Positions 46,202 to 57,309 of a stretch of DNA of 64,000 nucleotides are shown one piece after another. A program made the translations under genes and the position numbers. The first letter of the stretch is position 1. Each line of letters begins with the position of its first letter. The notes under the pieces were generated by a model. It saw only the letters and a list, made by a program, of their open reading frames with translations. It ran no database searches and was not told the origin of the DNA. Source of the stretch: Wolfiporia cocos (lineage: Eukaryota; Basidiomycota; Agaricomycetes; Polyporales; Phaeolaceae); assembly GCA_029448655.1 (NCBI GenBank), contig JACCLO010000008.1:1178001-1242000 (forward strand). The letters run 5' to 3'.

Positions 46202-49095
46202 GGTGATGGAGCAGGCAGACTGACAGGCGTCCGTGCGCTCCGCGCAGGGCAGGCCCGTCTGGAGTTCGCGAAGGGAGCTATCGTGCAGAGTGCATCGGCC
46301 CGTGTGATCGGCGATCGGTGGCACCGCGGACGCGCATTCGAGGTCACCCGCGCGCGACGTCGGCTGTGGTCTGGGAGGTGCAATGCAGTGCCAAGGGGCA
46401 GCCAGAAGAGCCTGCGCCGACCCAGCTGACCGCGGCCGAGTCCTGTCTGCATGCGCTGCGCTCCTTTCGCGCTGGGGGGCTACCAGGCCAGGCGGGGCGA
46501 GAGCGCCGTGGTCTGCGCCACCCGCTGATCGGCCGTTCTGGCCTTGTGTACTACCAATTGCTGTTGCACCCATCATTGTGCGAGACTGCCGTTGGTCAGG
46601 CCGCATCGCTGCTGGACGAGGCCGCATCGCACCCTTGCTGGGCTGTCTGCAGCGCGGATGAACGTTGGACGACCCACACGGGGACCCGATGCCATCTGGC
46701 GATGGCTGCCTCCCGGAGCGGCACATGTCGCGCCGGGGCGCCCGCAACGCGATCGGACGCCCGACGCGCGAGGCACTTTGGCGTGCAGAACAGTGACGCA
46801 CCCAGCTGCAGCTGGGCCCAGAGACCTGGTCTCCGGCCGCCTTCTCTCCTACCTCGCGTCTGCGATCACACTGCACGCACATCAAACATGTGCGTCATCA
46901 ACCGCCAAGAGCCTCGAATGCACGCATCGTCCTGAACCGCTCACCCTGCCCGTGACGTATGCGCCTTCATCACCGCACCACAGCAGATGGGCGTACGGAC
47001 GGCAACGGAGGGGCTGCGCGGCCCCTGTCATCTATCGTGCAGTCTCAGGGACGGAACGGAGGCCGCACGCGCCCGCTCCATCGTGGATCAACTCTGCAGT
47101 GCGCTGTGATCCGGTGAGCAAGTGCTCCGAGACGCAGGGGCGTCGCGTCGCCGTGTACCCAGAGGGTTCTGCACGACGCGGGGGCCGATACGAGGCAGGC
47201 TTCCCGGGTGCGCGCATGCAGACACTGACCGCTGCGCGACACGCGCGGACCTCTGCGTGCCCCTCCCTCGGGTGAGAAGAGAAGAATGCTCGAGGACGAA
47301 TGGTCCCTGCACAGAATCTCGCGGGCCTCGCGCTTCGCACCGCGCAGGCACCGATCGCGAGGGGGGTCTTCTGCGGTCCAGGTAGGCCTCGGGGGCCTGC
47401 GCTCGACGGAGGGCGGATAAGCAGAGCGGACTCGGCGGATCATCGATCATTGATCACGGTCCGTGCGTCGTGATCCGTCCCCCCTTCTGCTCCTCGATAT
47501 GCAGCCTGGGGAAAGTACGCCGCTCATTCGAGCTAGCCGGACGGGTTGCATAATGATTGCGAAGACTCTGTGAAGACAGAAGACCGGGTCACGGAAAGAC
47601 GGACCTTTGGCAAGCCTGGTGGAATGCCGGAGTTAAGGAGAACGAAAAGGAGTGGGTATAGAGAGCAATGTCAGCGACTGCTAGAACGGATGTACGAGAA
47701 TCTCCTGACAGCCCCGAGCTATACTCAAAATTGATAGTTCCACATTAGCCCTCTGGGATTGGTACACGTCCACAATTCAATATCCAGCGCCAGCCTGACG
47801 CGGCCGCTTTACTGCACTACACGGCACGCATCGAGCTGCGGCCTGCGTTGTTGATATTCTACTCATATAATATCATTGGAGTCGATGTCGACCGCGCTGT
47901 CACTCGATGGACACGGTCTTGGGCAGCTGGCCACTCTCCCTCCATGGCGATCAATTGAGTGAGCCGATCTTTCCCATCCCCACCAAAGCCGCTGCCTATG
48001 TTCATATCCGATTCATTCTCTATTTACGTCGATAGATTTGATTTATCAGGAGCAGATGAGCGCTTACATTTTGTCGGAAGGGCCGTAGCGGGAAGGAGCG
48101 GCGACTCTATCATATCTGGTGCATAAAGACGGTATCCCGCAGCCCACTCCGTGATCCAAAAGCCTGATGCCTGATTGATGAGGGCCGCGCTGAAACCGTC
48201 CTTTCAGACGCGAAAGACTACGCCTGGGTTCACGAATTGTGAGCGAACAAGTTAACATTGCTGTGAATGGCTGAACCACACAGCCTCATGTGCAAATTTC
48301 TTAAATCAAATCCGCGATAGTCGATTAACGTATGGTCTAAGGCAGTATTCAACACATATGTTCACGGCTGCCTTGCGATTGCCACTGGGGTCTGTGGCAT
48401 CACCTGTGGAGGTAAATTCTGAGCTAATGATGTGCCAGGCACGGCTCTGACATGTGATGGGCCACGGCTTAAATTGTTGTTTCTTGAGCTCCCTAATAAT
48501 GCGGTTCGGAGGTGAGTCCATGGTAGCGTAATGATGGCGCGCGTCTGCAGTGGCGCAACGACGCACAGTGGCATGGTCACGTGCCTGCGCATTGCGCGCC
48601 TCACGCATGCGCTAAGCCATCAACGGTGCAGTCGCTCTGCAACTCAGCAGTGCGCTCTCTCTGTACAAAATCTGATGTGCTGACGCAGGCGCACACGCTC
48701 ATTGGCACCGCTAGGGCAACGGGCGGGCCCATACGTACGTCTCTCTACAACGCCCACAACATCAAGCACAGGACAAACTCTGCATCAATCTGTCATCGAT
48801 CACCACACAGCGCTGCACTCCAAGGCCTACATCGTTTCGTCTGCAGTTCTGGCGACGCACAGCGAGGTCACCGATGGGGAGCAGTTGTCGTCACTGATGC
48901 CGCGCCTATGGTACTGACGCTAACAGGATTATGCGCAAATAGGAGAACACGAGCTACGCGAGGCCCTCGATATTGGACATTTCACACGATGTCGTGTACG
49001 ATGCTCAAGATTAAATACACAGCCGTATGCGATGCTCAAGATTAGATACAAAGCCCTATCCAGAGACGAACACAAGGCATCGCAGCTTCGATTCA
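46202..49095. other. GC-rich then mixed intergenic stretch
   Basis: 46.2-47.5 kb is GC-rich with long overlapping non-coding frames. 47.5-49.1 kb shows no gene. A CCACAATTCAATAT motif near 47769 resembles CCACAATTAATAT at about 28062 and 31880 in the other GC-rich tract. Confidence 0.45.
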
Positions 49096-49174
49096 TGGTG
49101 AGTGCTCCATCTATGCGCCATCGATGTGCGTCGCATGGCGCTCTATGGTAAATGAAAGGCAAGGTCACGACAAG

Positions 49175-49232
49175 CGAGGGACGACCCTCACTTATACATG
49201 CCTCCCTTCCAGCCTGCGACAGCGTCGCAGGC
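49175..49232 (-). promoter_or_regulatory. Two conserved 3'-UTR hairpins (copy 2)
   Basis: In transcript sense: GCCTGCGAC-GCT-GTCGCAGGC (49232-49212), 37 nt after the stop codon, then TGAGGG-TCGT-CCCTCG (49190-49175). Both stems are kept while loops changed compared with copy 1. Confidence 0.7.
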
Positions 49233-49269
49233 TGATGTGATGCTGTGTAAGTTTGACGGTTGTCCCCTG

Positions 49270-50593
49270 TCATGCTGCACGATTACGCGACAAGTCGGGA
49301 GCAGTGGCGTTTCGCCGTACACCTGCCGGCGCGCCGGCGCGCTCTCCCCGCGCCACCACGGATGAGTGGCGCAGGTAATGCTGACGATATGGCCCGTCGA
49401 ACCGCGCACGCCGCGAGCGCTGCTCGTGACGGTGGACGCCTAGAAGTGCGTCGGCCTCGCGCGCCCAGGCCGGCACGGGGGAGATTGCCCGTACTTCCAT
49501 TTCCGCATTCAGCGGCGCGAAGAACGGTGCAGGCAGGTGGCCAAACAGCCCTGTGATGCTCGTGCTTACGCGCTCGGGGTACGCAGACTGCTGCTCGTGC
49601 GCTGGCTCGCCGGGCCAGTCAGCGTAGTCCTGGGCGCGCGCGGTAGGGACGATCGAAGCGGGGGGATGCGAGGGTGTCGAATGGCTATCAGTAGCTGAAT
49701 AGCCGTCGAGTCGCCAGTCAATGCCAGGATTGGAACTGATGGATGCTTCATATCCATCGTCCCCGGCTGAGCAGTCGCGCTTGGGTGGGCAATCGAACAC
49801 GCTAAACAATGTGCTGCTGTTGAACTCCTCGTCCTTGACCAGATCCGTGTTGCTGGATGACCTCTGGTATATAGCGTCGATATGCGAGCCGTCTTCATCC
49901 TCGCTTGACGTTTCCCCGCACTCGGAAGCTTGGTCGACCTCTCGCCACTCCGAAGTATCGAGGAGTTGCTCGTGCTCGTCATCCCCTGCATCGTCAATGG
50001 GATTGGAATTTTCCTCGTCATCGTGCCCAAAGTCCTCGTCGCCTCCATCCTCATCAACATCGGCGGAATACTCGCATTGCAGGAGTTGTTCCGCTTTTGC
50101 CCTGCGCGCTCGGTACGCGGCCTCGAGCTTTTCAATCTCACCGAAGAGGCTGTCAAGCACATCGGTAGCCAACGCCCGGTCATCGATGCATTCGAATAAC
50201 CCGCGGAAACTGCGCAGGTCCGCCGTGAGTCGCGCCGCGTAGCCGGCCGCCACAGCGGTGGGGTCCCAGCATGTGTACTGTATCGCATTGTATAACGTCA
50301 GCTTACAATATAAGAGAAGGCCACAGAGGAGGTAGCGATACAGATTAGGGACGAAGACGTACCCGATGTGCAATCTTTGAGGGCGGTGGCACCCCAGGTA
50401 CGTTCTTTGTAATCTCTGACTGTTCGTCCTGCGGAGCCGGGTCATTTTCTGAATCGCGGTGACTCGTGCTCTCAAAGACCTTGCTGCAGGGGTCCAACAA
50501 TGCGTTTGCGGCCTTTGTCGATGATCCAGCCATAGGTGGCATACTCTGGCGCTCAGTCTCGATCGAAGTGTTCGCGTTTACGTTGGAGATCAT
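49270..50593 (-). CDS. Uncharacterised acidic protein, paralogue 2
   Basis: Exons 50593-50363 and 50277-49270 join in phase 0 over an 85-nt intron (GTACGT...TACAG, branch GCTGAC) at the same place as in paralogue 1, giving 412 residues. Shared blocks are GVPPPSK, YAARLTADLRSFRG, LEAAYRARRA, DDGYEASISS, ITGLFGHLPAPFFAPLNA, RFDGPYRQHYLRH and VRRNATAPDL. The middle is Asp/Glu/Ser-rich and poorly conserved except for an LDTSEWREVD/LDALEWRDVE motif. Conservation of both ends and the intron, with drift in the centre, fits purifying selection on two modules joined by a disordered linker (inference). No family recognised. Confidence 0.75.
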
Positions 50594-50722
50594 CTTTGAG
50601 AGCGGATTGACGTGATAAGGGCAGTATCAACGGACGGGGGGACAGGTGAAATGGGCCTGAAGGGTGGCTGCTCAGATGGTTGTGGGTAGTGGCTGGAATG
50701 GACGGGCCACCGACGCGCGCTC

Positions 50723-50731
50723 GATTTATGA
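50723..50731 (-). promoter_or_regulatory. TATA-like box upstream of paralogue 2
   Basis: TCATAAATC on the minus strand, 130 nt before the ATG, in the same sequence context as in copy 1. Confidence 0.5.
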
Positions 50732-51064
50732 AGGCGCGGAGTGTGCAATTCAAATACAGCGAACAATGAAACTGATTCATGCACATGTGACAGACACGCT
50801 AGCAAGCAGCTGCAGCCACGGTTGGCTGTGCGGCAGAGCATAATGAGCCTTATTTTCTGTGCTTGGCCCGTATACAATGCGCTGATTGTTGCTGCCTAGG
50901 CCACAGTGGGAGTTTACAGGTCATAACTGCTGAAACCTGAATAGAGCTTCATGCGGCAGCATCAGCCAACCTCACACGCGACTTATTGACAACTGCACAA
51001 TATGTCTCCGGTATTTTTACCCATATGTTGTGATTGGTGATGCTACAATGTACTGTTACGCGTA

Positions 51065-51080
51065 GGCCCCTGTAGGGGCC
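51065..51080. repeat. Perfect short hairpin GGCCCC-TGTA-GGGGCC
   Basis: A 6-bp GC stem with a 4-nt loop in AT-leaning sequence. Possibly the end of a small DNA element. Confidence 0.5.
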
Positions 51081-52495
51081 ACATAGAAGGTGGAATATGA
51101 TGAAAAAGCAGCTTTCATACTGGCAAGTAGATGACTAATGCGTGCATTGCCATCAAAATCACTGATTACTACGCAGGTCTGTACGCAATGCACATCATGC
51201 CTCATACCTTTGTGATTATCTATGTGATGTAGTCCTCCCTCCGATCCTGTCTAATCGCTTCTCCGATTAGTCACAGAGCTTGTTCCGCGATTCGATACGG
51301 GAGACGTCTTTTTTGTAGAGTTAATAATGTATTCCTGCCTAGTCAGTCAGGTGACTTTTCTCGTGAAGAAATGCGTCGTGTGTGTTTGGAGACCAGTTGA
51401 CATATGCCTCTTATAATCTTAGTTTCATGGATTGTCCGCGCCGTCACTTGGCTGGGCTACGTCAATGCCTTACATGTGTTGTGAAGCAAATGCTCCGATC
51501 AAACTAGCATGTGCGAGCATCCAACTCATGGGACGTCGTACAATTGCTGAGGTACGGATAATCATCGGATACCGTCAGCGAATGAGAGGTAGATACGGCC
51601 GAGGAAGTAGAGCTAACGCAGATTGTCAGCACTGAAGATACCCAGTGAGGTGGGTACGGGAAAAGCGAAATAGGAGGGGTTTTTCTTCAGGCTGAGAGAC
51701 AGGGTCTGCGGCGGTGGCGGATATCACTATATTCGGTTTTATCAATGCGGTACGTTATGTTCCATCTCTACAGCGGCCTGATGATGGTTACAAAGCTGCA
51801 GCTTTATTTGATCGTACTTTGCTGATGTGGAAGTTGTGCGTGAGTAGGCGCACCTGACGATACAAAGGCCCGATTATCTGGCTAAGCACACTGTTTCATA
51901 CCCAAGCCATCAGCCTCGGTATGGAGTAAAACAATCCGAAAATGCGATAGATTCTATGGTCAGAGCGCCATATTATGATAGTGTCCAATTAGTTTCATTG
52001 ATGAAGTCACAAGGAGTAACCTTTTCCGTAGAAGTAAAGAACCCAGCAGACGCTTGATGCAAAGCCACTCGGCGCTGTTATCTCAGGATCATGCCTTGTA
52101 GTTGTCTATAGATCGAAGTACGTCAAGCTGCATGCTAGTATGCCAGCTTCCAGCTAGTTGGTAAAAGTACAAGTGTGTTCGAGGCTCCACGGCTTGAAAC
52201 TTCTAACAAGCACCGTATCTCCTTGGCTATATACATAGTCAGTGAATATAGCACCATGCTCCGTGATCCAGGTCTCCTAGTCTGGTACTTAGATCCCATG
52301 ATGGCCAATATGGCGTGCTAGAGGCTAAGTAGACTGCTGGGCCAAAAGCACCCAGCGGAATCTCAGACGGTATACCAATTTCTGTCGGCGACGATATCTC
52401 GTCGTTGTGCCAAGGATATTTAGATTACTCATGCCCGCTTCCAGACACGCAATGTCGAGCTCACCCGCGAGACCGAGCAGCTCTTCACAGTCAAA

Positions 52496-52790
52496 TGGCG
52501 AGATCTCCTCCTGAATGCTCGGAGTTTAAGATACCTCGCGAGGAACAAGCTGCACACTGAACGCACTGGCCACATGGCTTAAGCAGCAGTGGAGCGAAAT
52601 GCCTCGAATGTTGTGCTGCCCTGAAAGAGGTCAGTATAGAAAGCTCACAGCGCAACATTTCAACTGCAGATGACGTCACCTATTTGTGTCATTCAGTTTG
52701 ATGTCGTATCCGCTTTGTTAGCGGCATACTCTTTTTCCATTATGGGTGAAGCAACGGGATGACCTGGGTCCCAATAAAGTGGGTGGCATC
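52496..52790 (+). repeat. Direct repeat flanking the DUF6534 gene, copy 1
   Basis: Aligns with 56281-56530 in the same direction. Shared tracts include CTGGCCACATGGCTTAAGCA, GGTCAGTATAGAAAGCTCAC, TTTCAACTGCAGATGACGT and AGCGGCATACTCTTTT. Confidence 0.8.
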
Positions 52791-53173
52791 GGAAATGGCA
52801 GGTCTGTATATGTCAGCGACATTGCATGGAACTGGCTCGGTAGAAGTCGCAGCGTCTGAGATTCCTTGCTGAAACATGCCACTGTAGGGTCCCAGTGCTT
52901 CCATCTCAGCGTCACGGTGACCGGTCCAGACAGTGGAAACCTTCGATGCGCGCCGATTTCAGCGTGAGGGGTTCTTGTACCGCAGGAACCGCTCTTTACC
53001 AAATGTTAGAATTTATGCATATGGCTATTGCCTCTTCTCATTATGCAATACCCGCCGGCCACCGGAGCCTGGTTTCAGCGGTGATCCTTAGGAATGGAAG
53101 CCCGATGCCTACTGAAGAGCCGAGCTGCGAAGCGATCGTTTGCTTCTATACTCGCCGCAACTATCTCTTTTGA

Positions 53174-53196
53174 ACCCCTCCACCCCTCCACCCCTA
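53174..53196. repeat. Short tandem repeat ACCCCTCC
   Basis: Two full units and a partial third. Confidence 0.7.
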
Positions 53197-53547
53197 TTAA
53201 TGATAACATTCACTTACAACGACTTGATAACTATAGGCTATGACAGGCCATCTCCGAAGTGCATAGCCATCGGATTGCGTGTTTTCTGTTGGAAATGCTC
53301 GATCCAATGGTGTCAATGAAGACACGGCTTCCTTGGAGGATCCACACCCGAGTGGTTCCATATTAGATCATCTCATAATCAACGGGTTCTCTTTTTGCTT
53401 CGCTGGTGGTTTCATATATCATGTTCGGTGTCCACTGTCACACACCAATGTACGTCCCATTGATCTCAGCCGAGGTACAAATGTGGAGCCTCCTGGACCG
53501 CTCTTTGCTAAGTTGCATCTCTCCGACAGGCATTCATTATTCAGATT

Positions 53548-55517
53548 ATGACCAAGCTAGAGTTTAATCTCAACATCACGTTGGGCTGTGGACTCATTGG
53601 ACTATCGTTTGCAACGTTGTATGCTTTCTACCCTTCTGAATACACTCCAAATAACAATTACTGTTGATATTTGCGGACAGGTTTCATGGGATCAGCCTTG
53701 CGCAGACTGCGTTTTACTTCAGAAACTACAGGGACGATATTCAGGGGTTGCGCATTTTTGTATGTCTATGGATCCTGGTTGCACTGTGGTGTAGCTTACT
53801 GTCTTGACGTCCCCCAAGGTCATTTTCTTGAGGTAGATATTAACTCTTACTGAGGGGAATATCTCATGTATTCCGTGTTTACAGAGCACTAGACACAGCA
53901 AAAGAAAGTATCATGGCTGCGGTGAGAAGTTTGACTAAGACCTAGAACTTCAAGTAACCTGATACCGAGTCAAGGCTATGTGGGAGTTGTTTGTTGAAGA
54001 TCACATGCACATCGGCATTCTCTTCAACTACAATAACTATATGAGGTATGGTCGCAAAAATATCATGTGTTCATGCCGTCAAACTTGATTTTGTCACCAA
54101 AAGGTTGATGGCGGTATGCATCGACTCGTCTATTGCGAGCTTACCCTTAATGACACGCGTTTATAGGCGGAATTTATGCTTACCGTAAGCCGAAACAGAC
54201 TGTGCATTATGATGGTCCGTGCTAATGCATCTCATTTGATAGACTGTGACCGTCCTCACGTGCCAACTGTCTGTACTTCATTCCCTATTCATCCATAGTT
54301 AACATGACTGTGAATCAGGTTCTTTCTCTACAGTATATGGCGAGGTAGCAAAATCAATCTCTGTTAATTTTGAAGCATGTTCAGACTGGTTCGCAGTACT
54401 ACCCAAGACTATACCCTGGTTGCTGCTGGTGGCTTTCTGGGTAAGCCTGCTTACTGAAATGAGAACCCTTGAGCTGATATATATCAGATTATACTGGCTT
54501 TTGTGTCTTTCGGTAGGACTATATCACGTTTCCTGTATGGTGATGGGGATCACTCGTAATCCTAACCACCAGACAGGTATGGGACCAGGTGCGCAACGCG
54601 CATTGTACAACTTTGATGATTTCGGGTGGTGCTGATCGTATTACTCATAGTTATTGCGCGAAGAATGTATTATGTTCTCTTTTTTCTTCTTCAGTGTTCT
54701 CATTAACAAGTATGCAGGTGGTCCAGTGCCACATGGGAGTCAAATTTATCAGTTAACTCAACCTCTGTATGTCTTCTTCATCTTTACGAAAGGATAACCA
54801 ACTCAACAATTATGCAGAATCTATTGATATCACAACTGAGCACACTTCTTGCGGATGACTTGCTACTTGCCACGACCCTTTGTTACATACTTCACGGATA
54901 TAGAAACGGCGTCATTATGTTCGTGCCATCCGATACTACCTGATCAACGTTAACTCGACTAAGCAGCACAGAGAACATGATATCGAGACTCATCATGTTC
55001 GCCCTGCAACGCGGTGTTCTTATGTGGTGCGTGTCCAAATGCCACGCAGATTAATAGCGTCTTATTCTTGAGTTATTCTGGAAGTGCCATGGACATTGGA
55101 ATTCTAGTGACTGTGGGTATTGGACGTATTAAATTTCGACAACTTAATGGCTCATTGATCCGCATTTTGCCTTCTGAATCAGGTGCTAAATGACCGCAAG
55201 AACGGGACGAGTACTGTCTGTCTATTCTACCTTCCTATGGGAACCGGTATGTCGGTTTCTTCGACAAAGTATATTTCTACTCTAACCTGTAGGAATATAA
55301 AGTATGGGCTAATGCAGTTCTTGCATCGTGTGTCACAGTTTAAACGCCATTCTTCTGGTCTTTACATGACACTCATTATTTCAGGCTCAATGCACGACAC
55401 TATCTGAGGAAATTTGGCACACCCCCTAGCCAGATTCAAGATTCTCCTCTGACGACCTTCAGAGTTGCTCCACCAGCACCTGAAGACCATAGCACAGATT
55501 CAGGCGCGTCCTGTTGA
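53548..55517 (+). CDS. DUF6534-family multi-span membrane protein
   Basis: Exon 1 (53548-53618) encodes NITLGCGLIGLSFATL. Exon 2 from 53681 continues FHGISLAQTAFYFRNYRDDI and LRIFVCLWILVALW. Exon-like pieces then give LDTAKESIMAA, MWELFVEDHMHIGILFNYNN, FFLYSIWRGSKINL, VLPKTIPWLLLVAFW, ENMISRLIMFALQRGVLMW and VCLFYLPMGT. The end is secure: EYKVWANAVLAS (55293-55327) and LNARHYLRKFGTPP to the stop (55385-55517). This is the classic DUF6534 layout of about seven spans with a C-terminal NARxxLR motif; function unknown. Inner splice sites near 53800-55200 are only approximate. The gene sits between two direct repeats. Confidence 0.7.
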
Positions 55518-57309
55518 GCTGTGTGCCCAAGTAATGGATGCCAGTGGCCGATGTTGTATCCTCGTTGCTGCACACCGGTAGATTTGAGTCTGCAGCGATA
55601 CATCGTGCCAAGTTGCTACTTCACGCAACCTTGTTATCGGAATCGATTGCTGTATATAAACGCGACGTTGTACACAGTGACGACCGTCTGATTTATCTTC
55701 CAATACAAGAGGAGGTCAATGTTAGTGCTGTAAACCAGTCTACTTATTGGCCGACCACTAGATGACTGTTAGGTTGTAAATTGCCACTTTCGACAGAACA
55801 TTACAGATAATCGATGTTGTACTACGTGTTGAGTTCGTCCCTCATCACAAGGACGCTCCAAACATCAGATGTGGAATTTGTTGAAAGTCACAACTAAGGC
55901 CCCAACCATATAATGCATATACATGGTATATGGCTATTGCGGAAGCGTTCAGATATGTCTATCAGATCTTCAATTGACTTTCTAGATAGTGAATCTGACT
56001 GAATTATGCATTTTAGATAATTGTACAATACAGCTAATTTGGAGGATATACAGTTCCGCGCTCAGTATTTTAGTATGCAATGATCAGATGCAAGCATCCT
56101 GAGTAAAGTAAAGCACAACGAATATTGAATTGAATATCGCGCAGTCTTATGTGAATTTGTCGATGGTGGGATCTAGGGCGCTAAATAGAGAGGGCTAAAT
56201 AGCAGCTGCTATGTAGCAGGTGTAATTTACATGTAGATTATGGTTTAACGGGCCCAAAAATCGGGTGTTGTATAGACAGGGTGGCGAGATGATCCCCCGA
56301 ATGCTTGGAGGAAGTTGCATGCCGAACTTACTGGCCACATGGCTTAAGCAGCAGCGGAGCGAAGTGCCTCGGATGATGAGAGGTCAGTATAGAAAGCTCA
56401 CGGCGCAGCATTTCAACTGCAGATGACGTGGCCTATCTGTGAGATTCAGATAAATGCTTCCTTAGCGGCATACTCTTTTCCCCTTATATGTAGGTGAAGC
56501 AACGGGTGCCTTAGTCTCAATAAAGTGAGGATGTACTATGTCCGCGATTCACTTTTGATAACAGGATGGTATAACGACTAGAGTCATTGTATCCTGCACA
56601 TACATATTACATCTTGGTACATTTGAAGAATGTCACTTGCACGCGTAGGTCGATAATGCACATCCTGTATGTGAACACTTTGCTCCGACGGCCTTTGCTC
56701 TGTTGAGAACAAATGATGGTTTGTGTACACCGGCAGAAGGAGTATCAGCCGGGGTGAACCATGTTAATGCACACTGAAACGTGTCTGATGCAGAGGCATA
56801 TTGATTTTACTTGGGATGCATGTCCGTAATTAACGTCAACAGCTTGAGGGACGGCGCCGTCCGAGTCGATTTACACAAGGATCCAAGTCAGAGATTAATG
56901 CAAGTCCAATGCACAAGCGAAAGGAGAGAATGTACCATCGAATGATATATATAGTATGCAAGCGGCAGACATTATCTGGTACACAATAGCAAATCATAGT
57001 AATGGCGTTTTACGAGAAAAATCAAGAAAGAACGTTATATGTACTGCCAAAGAGTCCATCAAAAAGTATGACTGTAAGCGATAAGGGAACGACGTCTGCT
57101 AAGTGAATGGTCTTCGCATTTTGCAGGGTGGTATACATAACAGAGGCAGGCGAACGTCCATGCCATCTACAATGGCACCGTCGTACAGAGTCCAGATGTC
57201 GACACTGGCAACGGCCACAGATTGAGCATACCAGGGTTTAAAAACCAACAACATATGAGGGCGACCAGGGACGCAACAACAACAGCATCAATATACACCG
57301 CCGCTCGGA
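55518..57309. other. Intergenic with second direct repeat
   Basis: AT-leaning, no gene recognised. Contains the direct repeat at 56281-56530. Confidence 0.5.
56281..56530 (+). repeat. Direct repeat flanking the DUF6534 gene, copy 2
   Basis: Counterpart of 52496-52790, about 3.8 kb downstream and slightly shorter, with a deletion after GGATGATGAG and scattered changes. Confidence 0.8.

Larger units (their letters stand above)
49096..50930 (-). repeat. Duplicated block, copy 2
   Basis: Counterpart of 8908-10870 in the same orientation. The left edge is near GTGAGTGCTC and the right edge near GGCCACAGTGGG; outside these points similarity stops. Confidence 0.85.
50931..53547. other. AT-leaning intergenic stretch with repeats
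   Basis: No gene supported. It contains a perfect hairpin at 51065-51080, the first copy of a direct repeat (52496-52790) and a small pyrimidine tandem repeat at 53174-53196. Confidence 0.5.

Noticed and set aside
53588..53794. Short frame ending CTVV as a possible CaaX pheromone precursor
   Set aside because: It is an out-of-frame reading of the DUF6534 exon; length and N-terminal features of pheromone precursors are missing.
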